This document shows, one piece after another, positions 1-6,498 of a DNA stretch of 6,674 nucleotides. The translations under genes and the position numbers were made by a program. Origin of the DNA: Acidobacteriota bacterium (GTDB lineage Bacteria > Acidobacteriota > Terriglobia > Bryobacterales > Bryobacteraceae); assembly GCA_947505565.1 (NCBI GenBank), contig CANNLB010000152.1, positions 1 to 6,674 of the forward strand, in the 5' to 3' direction. The notes beneath the pieces were generated by a model that was not told the origin of the DNA, made no database searches, and saw only the letters and a program-made list of their open reading frames with translations. Every line of letters begins with the position of its first letter. Within the stretch, counting starts at the first letter, position 1.

Positions 1-43
1 TCAAGTCCTAGCGACGGTTCCGGAGAAGAGGCGACTTCGATGA
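1..43 (+). CDS. 3' end of upstream gene, probably Wzz/GumC-type chain-length determinant (partial)
   Basis: Only the last 13 codons are inside the window. The frame beginning at base 2 reads QVLATVPEKRRLR and stops at TGA 41-43. The LATVP string resembles the stretch near the end of the cytoplasmic C-terminus of Wzz/GumC polysaccharide co-polymerases, where a form like PVLGTIP is common, followed here by a basic tail. The stop overlaps the start of the next gene as ATGA (40-43), the usual arrangement for translationally coupled genes. A Wzz gene directly before a CpsD-like gene and a Wza gene is the expected order in an EPS locus. Thirteen residues are too few to be certain; another frame (bases 1-39) is also open to the window edge, so this call rests mainly on context and the ATGA overlap. 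Confidence 0.5.
   Translation, partial: QVLATVPEKRRLR
22..31 (+). promoter_or_regulatory. Ribosome binding site of the CpsD-like gene
   Basis: The purine-rich run GGAGAAGAGG ends 8 bases before the ATG at 40, an optimal Shine-Dalgarno distance. It matters because the reading frame is open leftward to the window edge (an extra 13 codons), so the ribosome site together with the ATGA overlap is what fixes the start at 40. It lies inside the upstream coding sequence, consistent with translational coupling. Confidence 0.6.
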
Positions 44-693
44 TCGGATTTTCGTGCGAGAGTGAGCTTAGGACGCTGCGTCCGGTGGACGTCAAGAGCG
101 GCGCGCCGAATGTGGCTTCGTCCGAGGCTGGTTTCTACTTTCCGTTGGTGCGGACCCTGGTCGCCGAAACCGAAAAGGCCAGCTCCGGCGCAACGTTTGT
201 TTTTACCTCGTCGTCTCCGCGCGAAGGCGTTTCCGTGGTTGTGGGTAAGATCGCCGTGGAATTGGCGGCCGTTACCGGGGAAAAAGTGCTGATCGCGATG
301 ACCGATGCGATCGGAAACTTCGCGCCGGGGCCGGGAACGGGGCCGGAGCCGCAGAACCCGGTGATCCGCGAAGCGAACGGCGTATTTCGGCTTCGGCCGC
401 CCCAGTCGGCCAACTGCGCGTCCCGCGTGGAACGATTCGAGTTACTCCGTCAGCTAACGGCACTGTTTCCGTATGTGTTGGTGGACGCTCCGGCGCTCTC
501 GGTTTCAGCCGAGGCGCTCGAGTTCGGGGCTCGTTCGCAAGGGATTGTGTTAGTGGCGGCGGCGGGCAAGGTTCGCCGCAATCGGCTCTTGCAGACCAAG
601 CGCATGATCGAAGTTTCCGGTGCCCCGTTGCTGGGGTGCGCGCTGAATCGGCGCACTTATCCGATCCCCAATTTTCTCTACAAAAGGCTCTAA
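40..693 (+). CDS. CpsD/Wzc-like (BY-kinase family) ATPase with degenerate nucleotide-binding motifs
   Basis: This 217-residue cytoplasmic protein has the layout of the BY-kinase domain that partners Wzz-type membrane proteins in controlling polysaccharide chain length and export. The family signature is visible but damaged. The Walker A region (residues 56-66, TSSSPREGVSV) aligns with the usual TSxxPGEGKST, with Val64 where the catalytic lysine should be and Val66 where the Ser/Thr should be. Walker A' (83-91, VLIAMTDAI) has lost the first Asp and the Arg of the typical LLIDADLR but keeps Asp89. Walker B is intact (YVLVDAP, Asp149). The C-terminal pattern GxxLNRRxYPIP (199-210) is also family-like, but the end (NFLYKRL) lacks the tyrosine cluster that BY-kinases phosphorylate. 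I infer a pseudokinase or structural partner of the upstream Wzz-like protein. Family membership is fairly secure; loss of ATP binding is inferred from motifs alone. Start is ATG at 40, overlapping the previous stop. Confidence 0.8.
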   Translation: MIGFSCESELRTLRPVDVKSGAPNVASSEAGFYFPLVRTLVAETEKASSGATFVFTSSSPREGVSVVVGKIAVELAAVTGEKVLIAMTDAIGNFAPGPGTGPEPQNPVIREANGVFRLRPPQSANCASRVERFELLRQLTALFPYVLVDAPALSVSAEALEFGARSQGIVLVAAAGKVRRNRLLQTKRMIEVSGAPLLGCALNRRTYPIPNFLYKRL

Positions 694-697
694 CTCG

Positions 698-1345
698 ATG
701 CGACAACTTCTCTCCTTCGGCGCGCTATTGCTGGCGGCCTATTTTGTGTTCCCGGCTTCGCTGACGGCGTTTCAAGGCCGCGAGCAAGCCTATCGCTTGC
801 AGGCCGGGGATGCGTTCGAAGTGCAGTATCGCTACACGCCAGAGTTCAACGCCAAGGCCGTGGTACAGCCCGATGGACAAATCACGCTTCCTATCGCCGG
901 GTCCGTTCGCGTAGGCGGGCTGACGGTGGAAGAAGCGCGGGCGTGGATTACGGCCAAGGCCGGGGAACGACTCCGAGAGCCGGAGGTTGTCCTGCTCTTG
1001 ACCGACTTTGTGAAGCCCTCGTTCACCGTGGCGGGCGAAGTGGGTCGACCGGGCCGCTACGACCTGCGGGGGAACATGTCCGCGATCGACGCGGTGGCGA
1101 TCAGCGGCGGTATAAAGGACAGCTCAAAGCATTCGCAAGTGCTGCTTGTTCGTCGGCACAATGACGACTTTGCCGATGTCCGCGTCTTCAATCTGAAGCA
1201 CGCGATGACCGGCGAGGGCGTACAGGAAGACATCAAAATCCAGAATGGCGACTTGCTCATCGTTCCGCAGAACTTCGTGAGCAAGCTGGAACGTTACATA
1301 CGCTGGGGCCAGCTTTACGCGGGCTTCAGCCTGTTCCGCCGCTAG
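698..1345 (+). CDS. Polysaccharide export protein, Wza type (Poly_export + SLBB)
   Basis: This 215-residue secreted protein belongs to the outer-membrane polysaccharide export family that forms the periplasmic and outer-membrane exit channel. Residues 1-24 look like a signal peptide (Arg2, hydrophobic core 4-19, likely cleavage after SLTA). Residues about 31-105 form the Poly_export domain (YRLQAGDAFEVQY, then VVQPDGQITLPIAGSVRVGG and TVEEA). Residues about 107-165 are a SLBB domain (FTVAGEVGRPGRYDLRG, then AISGGI). NGDLLIVPQ (183-191) is the typical strand near the end. Residues 193-211 could form the C-terminal amphipathic helix that crosses the outer membrane in Wza. There is no lipobox cysteine, so it is not an obvious lipoprotein, unlike E. 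coli Wza, and it is shorter, with a single SLBB. The ATG lies 4 bases after the previous stop, with AAAAGG at 682-687 as a weak ribosome site. The last 20 bases overlap the convergent acyltransferase-like gene. Confidence 0.92.
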   Translation: MRQLLSFGALLLAAYFVFPASLTAFQGREQAYRLQAGDAFEVQYRYTPEFNAKAVVQPDGQITLPIAGSVRVGGLTVEEARAWITAKAGERLREPEVVLLLTDFVKPSFTVAGEVGRPGRYDLRGNMSAIDAVAISGGIKDSSKHSQVLLVRRHNDDFADVRVFNLKHAMTGEGVQEDIKIQNGDLLIVPQNFVSKLERYIRWGQLYAGFSLFRR

Positions 1346-2414
1346 CTGACGGCGGGTTGAAGCGGTAGGAAGGGAAGTAAGTGACCTGATCGGGTTGGAT
1401 GCCCGCAGCGGCAAGCCGGGCATGGTTCCGGGCTTCGAGTTCGCGATAGATGGACTCGTTTAGGATCCAACTGCCGGTGCGGAAGGATTGAGTCAAGGGA
1501 GAAAACCTCCGCTTGAACTTGAACAGCGTGTCTTCCCGACCACCCAAGCCACCGCCGAGATGCATGGACTGCCGCCCGTTCCTAGCTCCCCAACTCCGGA
1601 CGTCGTCCAGCAGCACTTTGGACGGCGAAACAGCGGCGTGTTGGGAAGCGGTGCCGATGAGGTGGCAGTGGAGGACGTGGTTGTAGTCGATGACGAGCAT
1701 GGCGGCCGCCACCGAATCGCCTAGCTTAGTGACGAAAAGGCGAACGCTCGCCCCGAGGGTTGCTCGAAAGCGGTCCACCCAGGGCCGGTCGACGACGTAT
1801 TCCGGCCGACTTCCGCAGCGGGCCATCGTGTCCTGATAGGCAGCGACGAAAGCGTCGGCACAGGTCCAAGCGCGGTCTTCGGCGGTAACCAAGCCAGCCT
1901 CGCGGGCTTTGCGGATGTCATAACTGAGGTTCTTGTGGTACTGCTGCAGGTGGACCTTCTCAGAAAGCGTGAGGTCGATCGCCACCGTGTTTCCAAACTC
2001 GCGCACGCCTGCGGCGGCGGCGGGCAACTCGGCGAGCAGGTTGAAGTTCCCGAGAATTGGGTTGAAGCGGGTGAACGAGGACACGATCCGCTGCGATCCC
2101 CAATGATCCTGCAACGCGCCCCACGCCCGGGCCAGGAATTCGGGGTCGGCGGATCCGACCGGGCCGGGGTATCCGTAGACGGAGGTCGCGTCGGAATAGC
2201 CAGGGGCGTCGGCAATCGGCGTCAACAGGTAGGGCCACAGAAAATCGCGATCCCCTTCCTGATAGTGGAACGCCCGCGGTTGGCCCTCCTGCCCGAAGCC
2301 CGGCAGGCAGTGGTATTCCGGGGTGTGGAAAACGTCGTGCCGAACCCGATCGAGCACTGCGCGCCAGGCGGTATCCGTCGGGACCAGAACGTCGGCTTTG
2401 GCCTGTGTTAACAC
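1326..2414 (-). CDS. FemAB/GNAT-like acyltransferase (Acetyltransf_6 type)
   Basis: This is a cytoplasmic protein of 362 residues from the GTG at 2414. It resembles the FemAB-related GNAT proteins often found in EPS loci, which move an acyl or aminoacyl group onto an amine. Supporting features are YGYPGP (80-85), a conserved family element; YHKNLSYDIRKAREAG (159-174), typical of the acceptor-side helix; a GNAT-like core (about 185-280) with RLFVTKLGDSVAAAMLVI (225-242); and HLGGGLGG (285-292) followed by FKFKRRFS (299-306), the hallmark of this subgroup. It has no membrane segment or signal peptide. It is last in the minus-strand operon and overlaps the PhyH gene. A longer start (GTG, 2433-2435, 369 residues) exists, but only the start at 2414 has a well-spaced GGAG, and the shorter form fits the family. 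Substrate is unknown; N-acylation of the amino sugar made by the operon is an inference. Its stop lies inside the Wza-type gene on the other strand. Confidence 0.82.
   Translation of the reverse strand: MLTQAKADVLVPTDTAWRAVLDRVRHDVFHTPEYHCLPGFGQEGQPRAFHYQEGDRDFLWPYLLTPIADAPGYSDATSVYGYPGPVGSADPEFLARAWGALQDHWGSQRIVSSFTRFNPILGNFNLLAELPAAAAGVREFGNTVAIDLTLSEKVHLQQYHKNLSYDIRKAREAGLVTAEDRAWTCADAFVAAYQDTMARCGSRPEYVVDRPWVDRFRATLGASVRLFVTKLGDSVAAAMLVIDYNHVLHCHLIGTASQHAAVSPSKVLLDDVRSWGARNGRQSMHLGGGLGGREDTLFKFKRRFSPLTQSFRTGSWILNESIYRELEARNHARLAAAGIQPDQVTYFPSYRFNPPSASGGTG
1336..1355. repeat. Short GC-rich inverted repeat at the convergent gene ends
   Basis: CCGCCG (1336-1341) and CGGCGG (1350-1355) can pair around an 8-base loop that contains the Wza stop codon. 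It spans the ends of both convergent genes, and could slow polymerase coming from either side. Neither strand has a T-run after it, so it does not meet the usual picture of an intrinsic terminator. A stem of 6 bp in GC-rich coding DNA can also arise by chance. Confidence 0.3.
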
Positions 2415-3289
2415 CTTTCGCGCTCCGTATTCCACAAGGTTGGGAAAACTGAGGCGTCGCTATAGTCGGGCTCGCCAGCCGCGTTCTTGGCGCAGATCAT
2501 GTCGTTGTAAAGCTGCACGGGGCGTCCGTCGGGTTTGGTGGCGGGCTGGTATTGATTGGCACCATCCTGCAGATGGACCGCCAGCGCGACCCTCGAACGG
2601 TCGCTGCGGTTGGCGTAACTGCCGTGAATCGCCAGGCAGTGGTGGAGACTGAACTGACCCCGTTGGAGCGAGATCGTCACGGGCTTGAACTCCAAGCCGA
2701 GCCCCTCCACGTGGCGCAGCAGCAGATCCATATCCGTGCTGTGGAAAGACAGGATCGACCGATCCACCTTGTGCGACCACCTATGGCTACCGTCCAGGAC
2801 TACCAGCGGCCCCGTCTCTTCCGGGCAATCGTGCAGCGGGATCCACGCGGTCAACATGTTCTTCGAAGAGCACGTTCCCCTGTAATCGCCATCGACATGC
2901 CACCCGACGACGGCATTAGTCTGGCCGCCGGGCTTGTTGACGATCTGGTCGTCGAACAAGCGGATTTCGGAGGTGTCGGCAGCGGCCGCGGCGATCGCCC
3001 CAACCGTCGGGCTCCAAGCCAATCGACTCACTTTGCGATTCTGGAGAGAGAGATACTCGTTGTTCCGCGTGCCTTCGCCATCGCCCGGCATCCAATCGGC
3101 GAAGTGCTTGCCCGCGCCAGGCAGAACCCGGTCGCGATGGCCGGTCCAATGCTGATCCAACCCAGCCAACGCTTCGTCGATCAAGGCGTTATCCAAAACG
3201 GTGGGCGTGGTGACCCAGCCGTGCTCCTGATAAAAGGCCGCGTCCTGGACGGAGAGGGCGAATGGTGCTTGTAGGGTGCTCGTTAGCAT
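2408..3289 (-). CDS. PhyH-family Fe(II)/2-oxoglutarate dioxygenase
   Basis: This 293-residue soluble enzyme belongs to the phytanoyl-CoA dioxygenase family, which hydroxylates a substrate carbon using O2 and 2-oxoglutarate. The metal triad is visible: His131 and Asp133 in GWHVDGDYRG, and the distal His222 in LAIHGSYANRS. Arg233 (RSRVALAVHL) is in position to hold 2-oxoglutarate, matching the family pattern HgSxxNxSxxxR. The N-terminal FYQEHGWVTTPTVLD (19-33) is also typical (enzyme begins 'FxxxGyvvip'). All catalytic residues are present, so it should be active. The length is normal for the family. ATG at 3289 is preceded by AGGAG (3304-3300) at a 10-base spacing. It lies 28 bases after the dehydratase gene and overlaps the acyltransferase-like gene by 7 bases. 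Family members act on lipids, amino acids, antibiotics and sugars, so the substrate cannot be read from sequence. From context I infer a nucleotide sugar, a lipid-linked glycan or an acyl group destined for the glycan. Confidence 0.88.
   Translation of the reverse strand: MLTSTLQAPFALSVQDAAFYQEHGWVTTPTVLDNALIDEALAGLDQHWTGHRDRVLPGAGKHFADWMPGDGEGTRNNEYLSLQNRKVSRLAWSPTVGAIAAAAADTSEIRLFDDQIVNKPGGQTNAVVGWHVDGDYRGTCSSKNMLTAWIPLHDCPEETGPLVVLDGSHRWSHKVDRSILSFHSTDMDLLLRHVEGLGLEFKPVTISLQRGQFSLHHCLAIHGSYANRSDRSRVALAVHLQDGANQYQPATKPDGRPVQLYNDMICAKNAAGEPDYSDASVFPTLWNTERERC
2423..2426 (-). promoter_or_regulatory. Ribosome binding site choosing the GTG start at 2414
   Basis: On the minus strand GGAG sits 8 bases before the GTG at 2414-2412. 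That GTG overlaps the end of the PhyH gene (TAA, 2410-2408), so the two genes would be coupled by a 7-base overlap. The alternative in-frame GTG at 2435 has no purine-rich run before it. This is why I chose the shorter start. Confidence 0.5.
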
Positions 3290-3317
3290 AAAAGTGAAAC
3301 TCCTAGAGGAAATAACG

Positions 3318-5270
3318 CTATCCGACGTTGCCGACGGTCTTGGCTCGGGCGGCTGGAGGCATGGTCACAAGCTGCGCTCGCTTCCGGGGAGGTTCCGCGG
3401 CAGCAAGGCTCAGAACATGCTTGCTGGCGCTGTACTCGGGTACGAGTTCCTGAATCAAGGGCACGATGTCCCCGAGCCGCCGACTGTCACAAAGGTGCCG
3501 CATATGGTTCAACTGCGCAAGGACGTGGGAGGTTGGAGCCCCGCCTCCCGTAAACATTTTGATCTTACGGTGGGAGGTGGCGATCGTCTCCTCATCGTGC
3601 AAATTCAGCTCTTCGTAGAGTTTTTCGCCGGGACGAATGCCGGAAAATTCGATCTTGATATCGGTATCCGGAACCAGGCCGGAGAGCAGAATCAGCTTCC
3701 GGGCGATATCGACGATCTTCACTTGGCCGCCCATTTCGAGCACGAAGATCTCGCCGCCCTGGCCCATTACGGAGGCCTGGAGCACGAGTTGCGACGCCTC
3801 GGGAATCGTCATGAAGTAACGCTGCATGTCGGGATGAGTGACCGTTATCGGACCGCCCTTGGCGATCTGCTGCTTGAACAGCGGGATCACGCTGCCGTTG
3901 CTGCCGAGGACGTTGCCGAAACGGACGGCGACGAAGCGGGTGGGGCAGGCAGGGAGAGAACGAATCAGCAACTCGCACAGGCGCTTGGTGGCACCCATGA
4001 CGCTGGTCGGGTGGACGGCTTTGTCCGAGGAGATCAGCACGAACTCCTCGACACCGTGTTCGGCCGCCGCCTGGGCCACGTTCCACGTTCCAAATACGTT
4101 GTTGGTGATGGCTTCAATCACGCTCGATTCCATGATCGGGACGTGTTTGTAGGCGGCGGCGTGGTAGACCATCACGGGGAGGTGCCCCTTCATGACGGAC
4201 GAGACCCGCTGCTGATCGCGGATGTTGCCGATCTCCAGGACTAAGTACAGCTCCGGAAAGGCGGTCCGCAGTTCGCGCTCCAGATGGAATAGCGGCGTTT
4301 CGGCCACTTCAAAGGCGATCAAACGAGACGGGCGGAAGCGGGCGATTTGACGGCACAACTCCGAGCCGATCGAACCAGCGGCGCCGGTGACCATCACGAC
4401 CTTCCCCTCAATTCGGCTGCGGAGGAGTTCGCGATCTAGCTCCACCGGATCGCGGGAGAGCAGATCCTGTACATCCACATCCCGAATTTGCGTGGCGATC
4501 GCTTTGTTTTCCACCATCTCGCCCAAGGCGGCCACCGTGCGGAACCGGACGCGGGCCTGCTGGCAATACTGAAGAATTTCGACCATCTCCTCCGCCGTGG
4601 CCGAAGGCAGCGCAATGAGCACTTCGCGGACTCCCGTGCGACTGGCGATCGACTTCAACTCCGCTCCCCGTCCCAGCACACTCGTGCTGTAGACGATGAA
4701 GTCGGTGAGCTTGGGATCATCGTCGATGAACCCAAGCACGTTGTAGCCGAGCGAGGAGTTGGCGCGGGTTTCTGCCAGCAGGGCGACGCCGGCGCGTCCG
4801 GCACCGTAGATGAGCACGTCGGTGCCGGGGGTTGCAGCCCTGGGCTGGCGGGCTTGAATCACCAGCCGAGCGATCAGATAGCGGGTGCCGATGAAGAGTG
4901 AGCAAAGCATCAGATCCATGATCGGGATGGAACGTGGGAAGCCAGTCGGGGCGAGCCATAGTACGAGCGGCAGACTGAGCAACGATCCAATCAGATTGGC
5001 ACTGCACACCTGGAGCATGTCATCGATGGAGAAGAATCGCCAGGCGCGGCGGTCCAGTTGGTGCCACTGGAAGGCCGTCAGTTTGACGAGGATCCAGATG
5101 GCCAATGCGACCTTCAGGTGCGGCACATACGGCGCGGGAATCTCGAACTCGAAGCGCAGCAGGAAGGCACCGACTCCGGCCAGGGCGACCAATGCCGCCT
5201 CAGTGGCCGCGTGCACCAGTTGCGGCCTCCGCCGGGTGCCGGATGATGGTTGGTGGTGGTGCGGGAGCAT
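3318..5270 (-). CDS. Membrane-bound nucleotide-sugar 4,6-dehydratase (FlaA1/WbpM/PglF/CapD family)
   Basis: This 650-residue inner-membrane enzyme probably converts UDP-GlcNAc (or a close relative) to the UDP-4-keto-6-deoxy sugar. Residues about 20-140 hold four hydrophobic segments (near 23-40, 52-68, 90-108 and 117-137). Residues 150-275 form a first Rossmann-like (CoA-binding-like) domain with YGAGRAG (155-161) and GYNVLGFIDDDP. Residues 289-575 form the catalytic extended SDR domain: TGAAGSIG (295-302) for NAD(P), HAAAYKHVPIME (370-381), SSDKAVHPTSVMGATKR (414-430) and IRPGEKLYEEL (545-555). The catalytic position usually held by Tyr is Met425, with Lys429, as in WbpM-type members of the family, so this is not a defect. 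The C-terminal tail (about 612-650) is basic and low in conserved motifs. Length is normal for the large membrane forms. ATG 5270 follows GGAGG (5285-5281) with a 10-base spacer, 17 bases after the aminotransferase stop. The exact substrate epimer is not determined. Confidence 0.95.
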   Translation of the reverse strand: MLPHHHQPSSGTRRRPQLVHAATEAALVALAGVGAFLLRFEFEIPAPYVPHLKVALAIWILVKLTAFQWHQLDRRAWRFFSIDDMLQVCSANLIGSLLSLPLVLWLAPTGFPRSIPIMDLMLCSLFIGTRYLIARLVIQARQPRAATPGTDVLIYGAGRAGVALLAETRANSSLGYNVLGFIDDDPKLTDFIVYSTSVLGRGAELKSIASRTGVREVLIALPSATAEEMVEILQYCQQARVRFRTVAALGEMVENKAIATQIRDVDVQDLLSRDPVELDRELLRSRIEGKVVMVTGAAGSIGSELCRQIARFRPSRLIAFEVAETPLFHLERELRTAFPELYLVLEIGNIRDQQRVSSVMKGHLPVMVYHAAAYKHVPIMESSVIEAITNNVFGTWNVAQAAAEHGVEEFVLISSDKAVHPTSVMGATKRLCELLIRSLPACPTRFVAVRFGNVLGSNGSVIPLFKQQIAKGGPITVTHPDMQRYFMTIPEASQLVLQASVMGQGGEIFVLEMGGQVKIVDIARKLILLSGLVPDTDIKIEFSGIRPGEKLYEELNLHDEETIATSHRKIKMFTGGGAPTSHVLAQLNHMRHLCDSRRLGDIVPLIQELVPEYSASKHVLSLAAAEPPRKRAQLVTMPPAARAKTVGNVG

Positions 5271-5287
5271 GACGATGGGTCCTCCAG

Positions 5288-6484
5288 TTAGGCGTGGGAA
5301 TTCGTACGGAGTGCGGGTACGGCGGCGGCGGGCGCGAGTTCATTCAGCGCCCGCGACAAGGCACCGGCAACCTCGTACACTTGCTGTTCGCGGAGATGGT
5401 TAAAGAACGGCAGGGCGATCGTCCGGTCAGCGACGTGTTCGGTGACGGGGAAATCGCCGCGCCGATAGCCGAACTGCTGGCGGTAGAAGTCCTGCAGGTG
5501 GATCGGCGCGAAGTAGTTGTTGCAGGCCACGCCTTCCTGGCGGAGCAGTTGCAGAACGCGATCCCGGTCTTCCCGGCTGAACTCGTCGGCGAGGCGAATC
5601 ACGTAGACGAACCAGCTCATCTCCACTGCTCCGCTCGGTTGCGGAGGCAGGATCACCCCGGGAACGCCGGACAACACGTGGTTGTAGGTTTCGGCGACGT
5701 TCTTGCGCAATCGGAGGATCTCCTGGAGCCGCGTCAACTGCCCAAGACCCAGGGCGCAGTTGATATCGGCGAGCCGATAGTTGTAGCCCAAACGCTGGTG
5801 TTGTAGCCACGCGCCGCCATCGCCGCGCCCTTGGTTGCGCCAACTGCGCGATAGTCGCGCGACGTTCTCGTCGTTGGTGACGACGGCGCCGCCCTCTCCG
5901 GTCGTGATCTGCTTGTTCGGATAAAAAGCGAACGCCCCGCTATCGCCAAAGCTGCCGGCCTTGCGTCCGCCGATGGTGGCCCCGATGGCTTCGCAGGCGT
6001 CTTCGATGACGGACAGGCCGCGCCGGGCGGCGATCTGGTTGATGGCCGGCATATCCGACGGGTGCCCGAAGACGTGCACCGGGAGAATGCCGCGGGTCTT
6101 CGAGTTCACCGCAGCCGGGATCAACGCGGTATCGATGTTGTAGGTGTTGATGTCGATGTCGACGAAACGCGGGATGGCCCGTTCATAGAGCATGCAGTTG
6201 GCCGAGGCGACGAAGCTGAACGGGGTGGTGATGACCTCGTCCCCATCGACAATGCCCGCCGCCTTCACGCAGAGATGAAGGGCACTGGTGCCCGAGTTGA
6301 CGGCGACGGCAAAGCGGGTGCCGGCGGCGGCGGCCATGGCCTCCTCAAAGGCCGGGAGTAGCGGGCCCAGGCTGAGGGTGGGGCCGCTGAGCACGTCCAT
6401 GACGCGCTGGCGATCTTCGGCGGTAACGTCGGGCGAGGACAGGGGAATCGGTTGGGATACGGGCGTGGCGGCGAGATTCGACAT
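5288..6484 (-). CDS. DegT/DnrJ/EryC1/StrS-family PLP sugar aminotransferase
   Basis: This 398-residue cytoplasmic fold-type I enzyme transfers an amino group, usually from glutamate, to a keto nucleotide sugar. Visible signature elements are NSGTSALHL (63-71) for the phosphate, VIEDACEAIGA (159-169) with Asp162 for the pyridine nitrogen, and FYPNKQITTGEGG (187-199) with Lys191 as the PLP Schiff-base lysine. RLGYNYRLADINCALGLGQL (231-250) is the typical downstream block, and WFVYVIRL and the NNYFAPIHLQDFYRQQFGYR region mark the C-terminal domain. All key residues are present and the length is standard. It sits directly before the 4,6-dehydratase gene and after a phosphoglycosyl transferase gene, the same three functions as PglE, PglF and PglC, so C4 amination of a 4-keto-6-deoxy-HexNAc is the likely job. 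The ATG at 6484 is 14 bases after the previous stop. Its AGGA (6500-6497) overlaps that stop and is 12 bases away, a longer than ideal spacing. Confidence 0.95.
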   Translation of the reverse strand: MSNLAATPVSQPIPLSSPDVTAEDRQRVMDVLSGPTLSLGPLLPAFEEAMAAAAGTRFAVAVNSGTSALHLCVKAAGIVDGDEVITTPFSFVASANCMLYERAIPRFVDIDINTYNIDTALIPAAVNSKTRGILPVHVFGHPSDMPAINQIAARRGLSVIEDACEAIGATIGGRKAGSFGDSGAFAFYPNKQITTGEGGAVVTNDENVARLSRSWRNQGRGDGGAWLQHQRLGYNYRLADINCALGLGQLTRLQEILRLRKNVAETYNHVLSGVPGVILPPQPSGAVEMSWFVYVIRLADEFSREDRDRVLQLLRQEGVACNNYFAPIHLQDFYRQQFGYRRGDFPVTEHVADRTIALPFFNHLREQQVYEVAGALSRALNELAPAAAVPALRTNSHA

Positions 6485-6498
6485 AAGTTGGTTATTTC

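Noticed and set aside
1336..1355. Bidirectional intrinsic terminator
   Set aside because: The inverted repeat has only 6 pairs and no T-run on either side, so I list it as a repeat only.
1935..2411. Plus-strand open frame of 158 codons opposite the FemAB-like gene
   Set aside because: Gly/Val/Arg-rich shadow composition and full antisense overlap with a recognisable gene.
2552..3274. Plus-strand open frame of 240 codons opposite the PhyH gene
   Set aside because: It mirrors the PhyH gene almost exactly; the minus-strand protein has an intact iron triad, while the plus-strand product resembles nothing I recognise.
3290..3317. Promoter between the dehydratase and PhyH genes
   Set aside because: Only 28 bases, taken up by the ribosome site of the PhyH gene; no convincing -35/-10 pair.
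4138..4170. Loss of the catalytic tyrosine in the dehydratase as a sign of inactivation
   Set aside because: Met at the tyrosine position (residue 425, codon near 3996-3998 on the minus strand) is a known natural variant in WbpM-type enzymes, and all other motifs are intact.
3276..4244. Long plus-strand open frame of 322 codons opposite the dehydratase gene
   Set aside because: It is fully antisense to a strongly conserved SDR-family gene, its protein has no recognisable domain and a composition typical of GC-rich shadow frames.
5241..5260. Short GGT-rich repeat
   Set aside because: It simply encodes the histidine run near the N-terminus of the dehydratase; too short to be a functional repeat.
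5294..5806. Plus-strand open frame of 170 codons opposite the aminotransferase gene
   Set aside because: It is antisense to a gene with all family motifs present, and shows no domain of its own.
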